Below, piece after piece: positions 63,478 through 64,000 of a stretch of DNA of 64,000 nucleotides. Made by a program: the position numbers and the translations under genes. Below the pieces are notes generated by a model. That model saw only the letters and a program-made list of their open reading frames with translations, was not told where the DNA came from and ran no database searches. Source of the stretch: Streptomyces roseirectus (lineage in GTDB: Bacteria; Actinomycetota; Actinomycetes; Streptomycetales; Streptomycetaceae); NCBI RefSeq assembly GCF_014489635.1, contig NZ_CP060828.1:3572001-3636000 (forward strand). The letters run 5' to 3'. Every line of letters begins with the position of its first letter. Position 1 is the stretch's first letter.

Positions 63478-63747
63478 TCAACCGCGCAGGACCCGGCCCT
63501 GCTTGTCCGTGCGGTCGTTGCTGACGAGGAAGATGATCCCGTCGATGAGCGCCCAGAAGCCGAGGCCGCCGCAGGTCAGGAGCTGGGCGATGCCGACGCC
63601 GACGCTGCCGACGTAGAACCGGCCGATGCCGAAGCACCCGAGGAAGATCTGGAGGATGCCCGCGACGATCTTCGACTTGTCGGAGTACGAGCGGCCCTGC
63701 GGGTCGTAGCCGTAGGGGGCCTCGGGGCCGGGGACGGGGACGGTCAT
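63478..63747 (-). CDS. TM2-domain protein
   Basis: An 89-residue TM2 protein. A proline/tyrosine-rich start (PGPEAPYGYDPQGR) is followed by two membrane helices with KIVAGILQIFLGCFGIGRFYVGSVGVGIAQLL and GLGFWALIDGIIFLVSNDR. The TM2 turn F-G-I-G-R-F-Y matches the family's DRF-like motif. Its function is unknown. ATG 63747 is the start. Confidence 0.9.
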   Translation of the reverse strand: MTVPVPGPEAPYGYDPQGRSYSDKSKIVAGILQIFLGCFGIGRFYVGSVGVGIAQLLTCGGLGFWALIDGIIFLVSNDRTDKQGRVLRG

Positions 63748-64000
63748 GTGAACTGCTCTCCTGACGGACTGCTGGATGCGAGAACCGGGGAGCGCGCGCA
63801 CCTGTCAGCGCATGACTCGGCCGTCCCCCCGTGTGAGCGCTGAGCGTAAGTACGGGACGTCACCGAACGACACCTCTGTCGAACTATCGTTCCCGTACCG
63901 TGATAAAGCTTTCGCCAACTTCCGATCGGTTCCGGCCACTTCGAAAGCCCCGGTCAACCCGGAAGCGCCGCGCGCAGTCGCGTCAGCGAAGGTTGCGGAC
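63748..64000. other. Intergenic region at the window end
   Basis: No gene or clear signal is seen in these 253 bases. The start of a further gene to the right may lie beyond the window. Confidence 0.4.

Overview
The window is chromosomal DNA from a Streptomyces. It is about 70% GC with strongly GC-rich third codon positions, many GTG starts, and translational coupling by ATGA, GTGA and TGATG overlaps. Gene content and order resemble, from memory, the S. coelicolor region from the sdhCABD operon (about SCO4855) to a phospho-sugar mutase (about SCO4916), in reverse orientation. No tRNA, rRNA, transposase, prophage or CRISPR array was seen. The window is mainly core genome with a few accessory insertions.

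Layout. 1-4.9 kb: the 3' end of a phospho-sugar mutase, a PH-domain membrane protein, then deoC with two overlapping aldehyde dehydrogenase genes, the second lacking catalytic residues. 4.9-15.3 kb: two small Ala-rich secreted proteins flank a uridine-kinase-like protein, sigQ, a methyltransferase, the afsQ1-afsQ2-afsQ3 signalling operon, VanZ-like and PspC-like proteins and an Imm49-like protein. 15.4-24.4 kb: adenosine deaminase, a LysR/MFS divergon, a SigG-like sigma factor, galE, an XRE/DUF397 pair and a Uma2 protein. 24.4-32.7 kb: deoA, cdd, a nucleoside-type ABC transporter (two permeases and an ATPase) and two BMP-family lipoproteins.

32.9-38.5 kb: an M20 amidohydrolase, an ArsR-linked MFS, a methyltransferase, a MarR regulator and an FMN reductase. 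38.5-47.0 kb: a cell-surface glycan cluster of teichulosonic or polysialic acid type (neuB, a fused CMP-nonulosonate synthetase/KdsC-like phosphatase, four glycosyltransferase-like proteins and an acyltransferase). 47.1-51.3 kb: a TetR/FAD-monooxygenase divergon and a methylmalonyl-CoA mutase-type large subunit. 51.6-56.5 kb: two sigma-factor/partner modules, the second partner apparently truncated, then two poorly known genes. 56.6-63.7 kb: a GH20 hexosaminidase, an OHCU-decarboxylase-like protein, sdhCDAB, a secreted protein and a TM2 protein.

The strongest system-level signal is a nucleoside-salvage regulon. The 12-bp palindrome CTACGCGCGTAG, exact or with two mismatches, lies just upstream of deoC, add, the ABC-transporter/cdd/deoA operon and both BMP lipoprotein genes. 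These would import nucleosides, deaminate them, split them by phosphorolysis, cleave deoxyribose-5-phosphate and oxidise the acetaldehyde. Two other notable signals are a G/C-rich TACCCGTAGTACCC-like word scattered through intergenic hairpins and even coding regions, and several intergenic tandem-repeat arrays (40-bp, 97-bp, about 45-bp and 7-bp periods).
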